From NCBI GenBank assembly GCA_963575745.1, contig CAUYUJ010012536.1:322761-386760 (forward strand): DNA of 64,000 nt, given 5' to 3'. This document shows, piece after piece, positions 32,101 through 41,000 of this stretch. The stretch is from Prorocentrum cordatum (lineage: Eukaryota; Sar; Dinophyceae; Prorocentrales; Prorocentraceae). The position numbers and the translations under genes are program-made. The notes under the pieces were generated by a model, which worked only from the letters and a program-made list of their open reading frames with translations, was not told the DNA's origin and did no database searches. Within the stretch, counting starts at the first letter, position 1, and each line of letters starts with the position of its first letter.

Positions 32101-33921
32101 ACGTGGGATGCTGTAGCCGCGAAGTCTCCAGTCTTGCAGCAGTCGCAGTGGAATAAGAGTGCAGGCCCCATTCACCGTGCCATGTTGTGTTTGCATCGCC
32201 TAGGATGGAAGTTCACCAACTTTAAGACCTTCTTCGATGACAACCAGATAGAGCATGATTTGTTTTTCACCTCTCCTGCCTTGCTTGCCAAGCAGTTGCA
32301 TGCTAGTATTCTTCGCCATCATGGCCGTTGCTTTGCTGCCACTCTAACGCAGGGGCAGGGGCAGGAGGTTGCCGCAGATTTGATTGTCCAAGCTGTCCGT
32401 TCTAAGAAATTCTCGGCGCTGCAAAAGCATGTTGTAGCCTCCGTCTTTGCTGGGGGCATGTGGACCGAGGACCGCCTTGTGCAGCATGGCTTTGAATCAA
32501 CAGGTCTATGCCCCTTGTGCTCCCAGCCAGATTCAATTCATCATCGTCTCTGGTGCTGCCCTGCTGTGGCCGCCGCTAGGGATGAGGCGACGTCGGCAGA
32601 GATTGCAGCTGATGCGCGCGAGGAGCCCGGAGATCTCCTGTGGTCCAGGCTCCTGGTGTTCCAACCTCGCCCCGACGAGTTCCCTCCTCCCTCCTCTGAG
32701 TTGTTCCCTGTCTTCCAGGATGCCCAGGGCAACCCTGTGTCCCAGGAGACCTTCCAGGAGCTCAGCGCGGGATGTGATGTTTGTGTTGACGGCAGTGCAA
32801 CTCGAACTGAATTCGCCCGTCTCAATCGAGCGGCTTATGCCGCGGTCTTTCTGGAGAATTCTGAGCAGTGCGAAGTCCGATGTAGGATGCAGGGTGTGGT
32901 GTGGGAGTCCTTACCCCAGACGGCGCCGTCCGCCGAACACCTTGCCCTAGCTATGCTTTCCATCTTCCAACGGGGCCCAGGGACCACGAGGCCGTTTTCC
33001 GATTGTTTGGGCGCTGTGCGCTTGACTCAAAAGCCTGCCCCCGCCCAGCTTAACGGTTCCCAAGTTTTTGCTGGTCTGCGCCGTGGTGCGCTCCAGCATC
33101 CAGGGCACGCACACATCGGGCACGTTAGTCATACCCGTGCCCATCGCTCTGAAGAAGTCATCTCCGCGCTCCCACCTGATGAGGAAAGGATCGCGCGTGG
33201 CAACCAGATGGCCGATTTGTTAGCCAAGGATGCCCTTTCCCTCCACCCCCGTGCCCCTCCCGCCACCTCGGAGTTGCATGGGCTTATGGTCAAACGCCTC
33301 CGCGCCGCCATTCGTGTGGCGGCGGCGGTCCTTCCCGCTTTCCCGCTCCCATCCTTTAAGAAGATCAAGGTGCCGAGCATAACGCGTGTTGTGTCGTGGC
33401 ACGAGTGGTGTCGTGTGGGGAGTTGGAAGTTGCGTTGTGCTCGGTGCCTTGGGGCTTGCCCTGAGCAGGACGAGCGACCCCTCAATCAGTGCCCAGGCCC
33501 CCCTCCGCTCCTTGTAAAGTTGCGTGAGTGTGAAGGGGTGGGCGGCCACGTCCTGAGGGCGTGCTGGACGGCACGCGATCAGGTCCTAGTGTATTGCTGT
33601 AAATGCGGGGCCTATGCAGAGGAGAGGTCGAGTGGCGCCCTCTTCAAGACTTGTCGCCCTGCCTTGACGCCCCAGCGGGCGTATGATCGACGGCGCCTGG
33701 AGGCTGGGCTTCACCCGCACTCGCGTCGGCGTGAGGAGACCCTCCAGGCGCCGACCCCTCTCGAGTCCGACCTCATTCGGCGGTTGGTGGGTGGGACGGC
33801 TGGGTGGGCGGACGTCTCCTCCTCCTCCTCCGTCACTGCTGCCATCATTCGGAATCCTCGAATGGATGCGCTCGTGGCCCGTTTGCAGGCCAAGTTTTGG
33901 CAGTCGTCTTCGGGCTCGTAA
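29191..33921 (+). CDS. retrotransposon ORF2: AP endonuclease, reverse transcriptase, CCHC, RNase H
   Basis: About 1576 residues from ATG 29191. The endonuclease shows CAQELG with Glu50, ADWN with Asp166, TIDFFVV and PHRPV with His231. The reverse transcriptase has FPLLEKPQGGYRPI, FARSGLPAGDVFNDAF and the catalytic YVDDD (Tyr760, Asp762, Asp763). A CCHC knuckle, CPLCSQPDSIHHRLWCC, starts at Cys1107. RNase H residues are Asp1200 (VDGSAT), Glu1249 (SAEHLA), Asp1271 (SDCLGA) and Asp1342 (MADLLAK), so a full catalytic set is present. The C-terminal 200 residues have two Cys-rich modules, LRCARCLGAC and VYCCKCGAYAEE...TC. The frame is also open upstream to 27958, overlapping ORF1 in the +1 frame; that part is Ser/Pro/Arg-biased and is probably a shadow. 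Initiation could be by reinitiation or +1 frameshift. Confidence 0.92.
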   Translation: MRLPIPPICRKKLPPTSTATQFIETFNGSGWSTLRERLTTTTSVIVCAQELGLSELTAPQSLAAVRALGWRFLISESSFNPATQRCSAGVGVFVRDGFGLRWTDPACKAIVPHRAIQVTIDLPGFSFNIVCAYFHVNDGMREKNLSMLSAIGAKIIQPPLTVIAADWNNSPAAVEATGFVQKVKAVIMAPAAITCRTSSSTSTIDFFVVGHALSTLAASIFVDSTWHVRPHRPVLLELRANALQVRQLVFRRHSRIPTHLPIGCPRPPPPWALSERLLPKLQFLSEHGSSQEAWALMNEVWSLFANAAEQELLDVCDLPTTRAGWRGARVQSVWEPIVHRRQEPDDGTLVANCWQWMCGMLSEFLSLTRRDDVDWVSGEGAHHLLAVRVSHAGEGLCARLDRSLASVRLLLTQWSPHLPGDSEWWDTADALAEELATECDEVQAEHSKARDRSWKEWHILALSGSARRMHRLTRIKKLWEPTVSSSVPGSFTSEPCQLVQEETVKLGGFWHAEVEPPEAWIPDREALDALTCVQLRAAARTFSESTAQSLDGFHPRHVEMLSDTALVQLSIIFTCSERLGLFPAQLLWLLFPLLEKPQGGYRPILLVASFVRVWEKARRPLVEPFLEASSRKYWSFGKGRGAEEAVWLAAVRAERGQAIDQETAGFLWDGLKFYESFNLELLRDRALACGLPRPLVKVLFNFWRGPRLVRLGAHHCPLVQFARSGLPAGDVFNDAFVQIYLLGALDGFVARHPRLDLGVYVDDDCVSMTGPRQDLVPALVEAAQDLVTVYREELQVGLAHDKAVVFGSSHDVVRDLDRRLARIGARSAAATTSATALGADFAPARPRAAPGATCRMKKRFRAMKRRVGFLRSLRRRLSVGKARLHKIYISGVRPATTYGSLVTGMTERELLVLRRALVPFRGGSLPARMLLYDDPAWKVAVAPVIQYSKAVWNSIVHPDRAVLSWRFLQKTWDAVAAKSPVLQQSQWNKSAGPIHRAMLCLHRLGWKFTNFKTFFDDNQIEHDLFFTSPALLAKQLHASILRHHGRCFAATLTQGQGQEVAADLIVQAVRSKKFSALQKHVVASVFAGGMWTEDRLVQHGFESTGLCPLCSQPDSIHHRLWCCPAVAAARDEATSAEIAADAREEPGDLLWSRLLVFQPRPDEFPPPSSELFPVFQDAQGNPVSQETFQELSAGCDVCVDGSATRTEFARLNRAAYAAVFLENSEQCEVRCRMQGVVWESLPQTAPSAEHLALAMLSIFQRGPGTTRPFSDCLGAVRLTQKPAPAQLNGSQVFAGLRRGALQHPGHAHIGHVSHTRAHRSEEVISALPPDEERIARGNQMADLLAKDALSLHPRAPPATSELHGLMVKRLRAAIRVAAAVLPAFPLPSFKKIKVPSITRVVSWHEWCRVGSWKLRCARCLGACPEQDERPLNQCPGPPPLLVKLRECEGVGGHVLRACWTARDQVLVYCCKCGAYAEERSSGALFKTCRPALTPQRAYDRRRLEAGLHPHSRRREETLQAPTPLESDLIRRLVGGTAGWADVSSSSSVTAAIIRNPRMDALVARLQAKFWQSSSGS

Positions 33922-34036
33922 GCCCTGCTCGGCGCGGGTCGGATTCGAGTTTTGCCGCCTTTTTGGCGTGTCGGATCCGTTCCTCCGTGTCGTGTAGGCC
34001 GCCCGTCGCCGTACCGTTGACGTTCCTTCTTGTTTG

Positions 34037-34281
34037 GGTCCTCCTCCTCCTCCTCCCTCCTCCTCCTCCTCCTCCTCCTCCTCCTCCTCCTCCTCCTCCT
34101 CCTCCTCCTCCTCCTCCTACCCTCCTCCTCCTCCTCCTCCTCATCCTCCTCCTCCTCCTCCTCCTCCTCCTCCTCCTCCTCCTCCTCCTCCTCCTCCTCC
34201 TCCTCCTCCTCCTCCTCCTCCTCCTCCTCCTCCTCCTCCTCCTCCTCCTCCTCCTCCTCCTCCTCCTCCTCCTCCTCCTCC
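34037..34281 (+). repeat. TCC tail of the retrotransposon
   Basis: About 80 TCC/CTC units with rare CTA or CAT interruptions, directly after the 3' UTR. The right flank is CCCGTGCGCAGGCGGCGGG. Confidence 0.95.
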
Positions 34282-34338
34282 CCGTGCGCAGGCGGCGGGC
34301 CGCGGGCAGGCTCGCGACGCGGAGCCGGCGCCCTGAGC

Positions 34339-34502
34339 TCCAGTCGGGCGCGTCCCCCAGACAGGGAGAGCTTGGGCGCAGCACCAAGCATGCCCGAAGC
34401 AAATCCTCCAGACACGTTCCAGAAAGGATCGACACCTAGTCCCCGGACTGTTTTCTGACTATGCTTGGATATGCCCCCGGCGGAGGGGCAGGCCCGACTT
34501 GA
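34339..34502 (+). mobile_element. family A element, copy A5
   Basis: 164 bp, diverged: TCCAGTCGGGCGCGTCCCCC to GAGGGGCAGGCCCGACTTGA. Flanks CCCTGAGC (34331-34338) and TCCTGAGC (34503-34510) agree at 7 of 8 positions. The interior is GC-richer than in other copies but keeps CCGGACTGTTTTCTGACTAT. Confidence 0.85.
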
Positions 34503-34507
34503 TCCTG

Positions 34508-34730
34508 AGCAGGGACCGACCGTCCCGGCACTCCTGCAGGCCCACCACGAGATGTTCTCAGAGCCCAGGAATGCTCCGAGAGCAGAAACACTGCTCTAGG
34601 CCCGATGCGTTACAACAAGACAGTCCCAAGCAGAAATGTTCCAAGAACATCTGGTTGAAACAACGAAAGGTTCTCAGAACATTACTTGGTAGCCCTGTAG
34701 GCAAGCCGGGACGCTTCGCCACTGCTTGAG
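34508..34730 (+). repeat. family E element, copy E3
   Basis: Starts GAGCAGGGACCGACCGTCCC and ends ACGCTTCGCCACTGCTTGAG. It abuts A5 so closely that its first bases overlap the A5 target duplication. Confidence 0.8.
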
Positions 34731-34734
34731 GCTC

Positions 34735-35580
34735 GGATCGGAAGCGCCTCGGATCGCATACGAAGCGCCCCGAAGCGAGTAGGAATCGGATCGCCGCGCT
34801 CTGCTGTCGCTGGCCCCGGCCGGTGCCGGTGGCTCTAGCCGAGTCGAATCGAATCGGAATCGCGGCAGCAGTCGGAATTGAACCGCGTCGGATCGGGTGG
34901 TACGCGGCCCTGGGAGGCCTCCGAAAGGCTTCGGAGAGGCCTCCTGATAGATGCCCGCAGGCATCCACGGGACCTGCGACCTGCAACGCAGGCACGGTGG
35001 CGGGACGGGCCGAAATGAGGGGCCAGAGCAGCATACACCACCACCGCCAGCAAACAAATAGCCGCACGCATTATCTGACTGAGGGACGTGCCAGGCGACG
35101 CCACGCCCCCGCGACGAACGGGAACGCAGCGCGACACCGGGGCGCCATGGGAGAGACCTTCCCAACACAGAAGCTGCCCGTCTTGGTGCGTATAAACATC
35201 TGGTACCTTTGCGTTGGCTCTGATGAGTCTCGTTCCAGCCCCCGTGCGCGAGGGGGGGCCCTGTCGTCGTTCGCGGCGAGGCTGTGACAGCGGGTTCCCC
35301 ACAAGAGCCACTATGCACAATGACGAATCGCGAGCTTTCTCCCGATCTCGGTGGTGGTGGTCATGCACCGTGCTCGGGTCACGAAGCCCACGAGATCCGC
35401 CGACACTAGATCTGCACAGGGTGCCAGACGTTAGCTTGCTCCGGTCCTTACAGAAGGTTCCCAATGGGGATTCGGCCGATGGGGTTTCGGCCGGTCCCGC
35501 CGACCACCCGCGAAATTCGTTCTCCATCGGCCTTCCCCGTGAGGTAGCCGCAAGAGTGCCTCCGAGAGGGCTAAACATTG
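34735..35580. other. unique stretch with short GAATCG repeats, no gene recognised
   Basis: Repeats of CGGATCG, GAATCGGA and GAATCGAATCGG at 34735-34880. The rest has open frames on both strands without domain signatures. Confidence 0.4.
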
Positions 35581-35584
35581 CCTC

Positions 35585-36150
35585 CAAGACGGTCTAGATT
35601 GCCCAAAGAGCCCAAGATGGCCATAAGATGTTTCCAAGACGGCCTAGGATGAAACTAAGGCGGCCCATGATGCACCCATGACGTCCCAAGATCGCCTCAC
35701 GATTGCCCAAGACAGCTTAAGAGGCCCCCAAGAGGGCTCCGAGATGACCTCCAGGAAGCAAACATCATTGATCTTCCAGAGTAGGTTGCTTCATTGATTT
35801 TAGCGTTCTCGCCGTTTCGAAATCCCGACGCTCCAAAACACCCCCTCAAGCCCCCCAAATCGCCGACATCCCAAGACGTCCCCCCCAAGAGGCCCGCAAG
35901 ACTACACAAGAGAGCCCCAAGACGGCTCCATAGACCTCCAAGACGGCCCTAAAGCGCCGGAATAGGGACCCACGACTGCCCCAAAGCGAGCGCCAAGACG
36001 ACCTCCGAAGGCCAAGAGGTCCCTCAGAGGCCCCAGGCCTCCAAGAGGCCGCCCAGAGGCCTCCAAGAGGCCCCAGGAGACGCCCAAGAGGCTCCCCAGA
36101 GGCCTCCAAGAGGCTTCCAGAAAGCCCCCAGGAGGTCCGAAGAGGGTATC
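35585..36150 (-). repeat. K array 3
   Basis: Degenerate CCCAAGACGGCC and GGCCTCCAAGAGGCC units, the complement of arrays 1 and 2. Confidence 0.75.
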
Positions 36151-36164
36151 ACGAGGCCTCTGCT

Positions 36165-36240
36165 TTTCCTCCTCCTTCTCCTCCTCCTTCTCCTCCTCCT
36201 CCGTCTCGTCCTCCTTCTCCTCCCTCTCCTTCTGCCGAGG
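36165..36240. repeat. CTC/CTT microsatellite
   Basis: Impure TCC/CTT repeat directly after K array 3. Confidence 0.9.
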
Positions 36241-36324
36241 GAACACATAGCCCAATAGCTTGGCGTGGACATTTCCAAATCAAAAAGGCAAGGGGCTGCG
36301 GTCATTCGCCGTAGAGGCGACTTC

Positions 36325-36640
36325 GATAAACTCGACACACGCGACAACCACGGAACAGCCACGGACAACCACGCGACAACAACGGAACAACCGCGGGACA
36401 GCCACAAGACAACCACGGGACAGCCATGGGACAACCGCGTGACAACCCCAGTACAATCACGGGACAACCGCGGGACACAATCATCGGGACAACCATCGGG
36501 ACAACCATCGAGACAACCGTCGGGACAGCCAACGGACGACCACGGGACACCCACACGACAACGACGGGAAACACAAGGGACAACTGCGGGACAACCACAG
36601 AGCAAACGCAGGACAACAACGAGACAGCCGCGGGCGAAAC
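36325..36640. repeat. 11-bp minisatellite GGGACAACCGC
   Basis: About 28 diverged units such as GGGACAACCGC, GGAACAGCCAC and GGGACAACCAT. Since 11 is not a multiple of 3, the period gives three different peptide patterns in every frame, so a protein role is unlikely. Confidence 0.85.
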
Positions 36641-36845
36641 CAGGCACGCCCCCGATGACGGGGAGACGACTCGTTGTAGCGCGGCCCGGGGCTAGCTAGT
36701 GCAGGAACTCGCGCCAACGCGCCTCGCCAGCATGCGCGACACAATTCGAACCGACTTCCCAGCTGGGCGACTCCGTTTCGCATCGGTCTCGCCACCAACC
36801 CCCAAAGAGGGACAACAAAGCAGAGCCCAAGAGGCCCCCCGTCCA

Positions 36846-36942
36846 TAGAAGAAGAACAAGAAGCACACAAACACAGACTTTTGGCGCTCCGCGCGGATGC
36901 CTTGGACTCGCAAAAGCTCATGTTTATGCGTGCTTTTCTTCC
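36846..36942. repeat. family I palindromic element, short copy I1
   Basis: ACTTTTGGCGCTCCGCGCGG at the left and CTCATGTTTATGCGTGC at the right match the ends of I2 (37712-37880). Confidence 0.65.
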
Positions 36943-37020
36943 TCGACGCAGCGCAGAGCCCGAGAGCCCCCCCCCCCCCTGTCCAGCCGACTGGCAGCGC
37001 CGACTTCTGCCGCGCTGCGG

Positions 37021-37480
37021 CCGGAGGAGGAGGAGGAGGAGGAGGAGGAGGAGGAGAGGAGGAGGAGGAGGGGGAGGAGGGGGAGAGGGGGAGGAAGGGG
37101 AGGAGGAGGGGGAGGAGGAGGAGGAGGAGAGGAGGAGGAGGAGGAGGAGGAGGAGGAGGAGGAGGGGGGGGGGCGCGTGCTCGCGGGAGGCGTGCGCTCG
37201 CGTGCAGCTGGTGTCTTGGGCGGGGCGCTGGCACAAGAGAGGCGGAGAGGAGGGGGGGGCGGCAGAGCCGATCGGGCAGGAGAGGAGGCCAATGGAGAGA
37301 ACAGGAAGCAGAAACCAAACCAGAGGAGAGGAAGGCGAGGAGACCGGAGGAGAGGAGACCAGAGGAGAGGAGACCAGAGGAGAGGAGACCAGAGGAGAGG
37401 CAGGAAGGAGACCAAAGGAGAGGAGACCAAAGGAGAGGCAGGAAGGAGACCAAAGGAGAGGAGACCAGAGGAGAGAACGG
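37021..37480. repeat. GGA microsatellite followed by GAGGAGACCAGA minisatellite
   Basis: GGA tract at 37021-37170, then about 130 bp of GC-rich sequence, then GGAGAGGAGACCAGA / GGAGACCAAAGGAGAGG units at 37320-37480. Confidence 0.9.
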
Positions 37481-37711
37481 AACAAGAAATCAAAACGTCC
37501 CCCCCCATATCAGAACCACCAAGACACGCGAAGTCGTTTGGTAAGCGCGCCCAAAGAAGGAATCAAACAGGGCAGGGCTGTTCAGCAAACGCCCAAGGCC
37601 GTTTAGTACACGCCACTTGTCCGGTACGGATGGTTTCTCCTTGGTGAAAAACGGCAGAGCCGATCGAGTAGATGAGAATACCAACGGAGGGGAATAGAAG
37701 AAGAAACAACG

Positions 37712-37880
37712 CCATAAACATAAACAGTTTGGCGCTCCGCGCAAATTTCATAGATCCGCGCTGGAGAACCCATCTCTGGCGCGCGGAGCGCGCCAGGGGC
37801 GGCGCCGGAGGCGCCGCTTGTTGGCCCAGCGCGGATCCAAGAAATACGCGCGGAGCGCCAAAAGTGTATGTTTATGTGCT
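37712..37880. repeat. family I palindromic element, copy I2
   Basis: The left arm CATAAACATAAACAGTTTGG then CGCTCCGCGC and the right arm GCGCGGAGCGCC then AAAAGTGTATGTTTATG are complementary over about 50 bp. The core has GCGCGCCAGGGGCGGCGCCG. Relatives are at 36846, 49185 and 54150. It lies 130 bp past the end of the channel gene. Confidence 0.8.
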
Positions 37881-38013
37881 TGTTTGTTCTCCGGCAGAAG
37901 AGAGGAATGAAAAACGTGCGCAAGGGCACCTCGCAAACCACAATACCTGAATACAGCAACCAGGCGGAAGGACAACAGGAGAAAAAGGTCGCATGACCTG
38001 CCTGCAACATAAT

Positions 38014-41000
38014 TTACAAACTTAAACCCCAATCGTCGTCGACGTCGTAATCGTCGTCCACCGGCCCGAGCAATTTCCCCAAAGTCTTATGGGACACGCC
38101 GACGATGTCCTTTACCTTCTCTTGCGTATTACCCAAATGCACCAGGTCCATCGCCCTGGCGAAGCCACGCAGACGCGTCATGCCCCTGAGAAATTCGGAG
38201 GCGGAAAGGTCGCCGCTGTCGTTTTGGTCCAGGAGGTCGAACAGAAAGTTGGGGTCCTTTGTGGCGTAGTCCATGGAGGCAAGCCATAACCTCACATCGT
38301 CGTGCATGAGGATCGTGGCAAACTCGTTTCGGCTGACCCTCCCGTTGCCATCACTGTCGGCCGCCATGAAGAGCCTTTCCAGCTTCGCCTTCTGTGTTCG
38401 CATTTGCTTCGACTTCTTGAGGACCATGGTCAGGTCATCTGTCATAGCAACCTGAAAGGTCTCTTGGACAAACATCGCATTGATCACCCCTATGACGGCG
38501 AAGCCAACAACAAACTTGTGCAGCAAGAACATCCACATATACCACTCGCTGACATTCTCGAAGAGCACACGGGCAGGCGTCGGCCAGTTACCCATCGTCA
38601 TCTCGAAAGTGGTCAAAAGCGATCGTGTGAAAGAGCCGAAATACACAAATACTTCTTGGCGCTCGTCGATCGGGCGCCTGTCGTCCAAAAAATAAGTTGC
38701 GAACAGTATCTGAGAGATGACGACAGAAGTAAATGCTTGCAGAGCCAGTAACAGAACAGCAGACCAACCGAGTGCTTTCCAGCATCCGTTCAGTGCCCTC
38801 ACCATGTAGTATAGATTCTCGACATACCTTACAACCTTCACCAGCCTGAGGAAGCGCAACATGCGCACAAGGCGAGCAAGCCGCAGGACCTTGGCGTTAA
38901 AGTCTTCACCGGTGAGCTCAATGCACCAGCCTACCAGGATGAACACATCGAACAAATTCCACCCGTCACAGAAGAATTGCGCTTTAGCTGCCAACAATCG
39001 GAACAGCACCTCGCACGCGAAAATGCCGCCGAAACACACTGACAAAACTTGCAAGACATCAGTCGTATTCGGCCAAGCCGTAGAATCTGGATCAGCGTAG
39101 CGCGGGTACTCCAGCTCGTACCCCAGGGTCATGCCTTCACCCTGGATCTCGAGCGCCGTGACCAGGCAGAAGAGAAACAGGACAACTGCACTCCCGACCT
39201 CGAAGACCACTCCGTCCACGAACTCGCCCAACCAGCTGCGCTTCCTGTGGCTGGGCTGGCTCTGGAGGATGATGTGGTCGGTGATCCTCAGCGACACCTC
39301 GACGGACGGCCTGCTGTCGGCAACGGCTGGCCGAGGGCTCTCCGAACTGCCGCAGGCGGACGCGTTCTCCTGCCCGCCGCCCTGGAGCCCCACTGCTCCG
39401 TGCGACTCGGCGCAGGAGGCCCCCCCCCGCTCGCGCTCGGAGCTCAGCCACCGCACCGGCTTGTCCGGGCCCTTGTGGTCTGCGCCCCGCCGCCCCGAGC
39501 CCAGGCAAGCGCGGGGGGACGGGGACCACGACGCCTGGCAAGATGTCTGCGTCCCTGGGCTCAGGTCCCCCTCCTTTTGAGCAGGGGCCGACCGCCCCGG
39601 CATTCCTATAGGCCCACCACGACATGCTCTTAGAAGCAAGCAACGTTCCCCAACACAAAAACCATGTTCTTAGAACGCAGACCCGACGTGTTAAAACAAG
39701 ACAGCCCTAGCCGCATAAACGTTCGAAGAACATCTCGTGCAAACCACAGAAGTTGTTTTAGAACATTCCTTGGTGGGCCTATCAGCGAGCCAGGACGCTT
39801 CGCCACTGCTTGTCTCCTCCTCGCGCCGCCCACGCCGTGCCTGCAGGAGGGCGGAGTGGTGAGCCGCCAGGAGGCGTGCCAGTGCCTTCTCGAACGCTGG
39901 GCTGCGCTCCGCGGCCAACCAGGCCTCCAGATCTTCGTCTGGCCTTAGGTCGGGCCGTCCCCCTCGAAGGGGACCCTGGTCGAAAAATGGAAGACTCGTC
40001 AAGCAATGCTCCAAACACGCTCAACAATGGCCACAACATCGTCCCCCCAGACTATTGCTTGATTGTTTTTTGTGTAGCTCATTTGTTCAGGACAATTTGT
40101 TGACTGTTTTGGGATATTCCCCCTGCGGATCGGGTCGGGCGAAAGGGGGGAATAGCAAAGGGGGGGGTGAGAATCAGCTCGCGTCAGAGTGAGGGGGCCG
40201 AGCGGTCATTCACTGTCCCTGGGTGCGTGGCTGAAGTGGAATTCCCCGGTGCGGATTCGTGTTGCTGTTGTTGTTTGTTGTTGTTGGTGGTGTTGTCGGT
40301 GTTGTTGTTTGTTGTTGGTGTTGCTGCTGCTGCTGTTGTTGTTGTTGTTGGTGGTGTTGGTGTTGGTGTTGGTGTTGGTGTTGGTGTTGGTGTTGGTGTT
40401 GGTGTTGGTGTTGGTGTTGGTGTTGTTGTTGTTGCTGTTGTCGTTGTTATTATTGTTGTGGTTGTTGTTGTTGTTGTTTGTTGTTGTTGTTGTTATTGAT
40501 GTTGTTGTTGGTGTTTGTTTGTTTGTTTGTTTGTTTGTTTGTGTGTTTGCTTGGTTGTTTGTTTGTTTGGTTGTTTGTTTGTTTGTTTGTTTGTTTGTTG
40601 TTGTTGTTGATGTTGTTGCTGTTGTTGTTGTTGTTGTTGTTGTTGTTTGTTGTCGTCGTCCCACCCGCAACCCGCCCGCGACCCACCCTCGACCAAACCC
40701 GCGAAACACCCCGCGACCCACCCGCGACCCACCCGCGACCCACCCGCGACCCACCCCGCGACCCACCCGCGACCCACCCCGCGACCCACCCCGCGACCCA
40801 CCCGCGAACCCACCCGCGACCCGCCCGCGGCCCACCCCGCGACCCACCCGCGACCCACCCGCGACCCACCCGCGGCCCACCCGCGACCCACCCGCGACCC
40901 ACCCGCGACCCACCACACGACCCACCCGCGACCCACCTTCGACCTAAACCACGTTCAAGGTACATTTTCGGCGCCTGCGGCTGGTTTTTTTTGCATTCCT

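Larger units (their letters stand above)
27946..34281 (+). mobile_element. non-LTR retrotransposon with spliced-leader 5' end and TCC tail
   Basis: The layout is spliced leader, 109-nt leader region, ORF1 (28077-29138), ORF2 (29191-33921), about 115 nt of 3' UTR, then a TCC tail of about 240 bp (34037-34281). The left flank is (CTC)n, so the element sits within or copied itself next to a TCC microsatellite. Both frames are uninterrupted, which suggests recent insertion. The domain order endonuclease, reverse transcriptase, CCHC knuckle, RNase H fits the I/R1-like groups of LINEs. No normal target duplication can be told apart from the TCC repeat itself. Confidence 0.9.

Noticed and set aside
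33711-34435. Poly-Glu, poly-Arg, poly-Ser and poly-Pro frames over the TCC tail
   Set aside because: Pure repeat artefacts on both strands.
34508-34730. CAGGCCCG/GAGGCTCG as the E3 target duplication
   Set aside because: The left copy lies inside the A5 end and agrees at only 6 of 8 positions; chance is likely.
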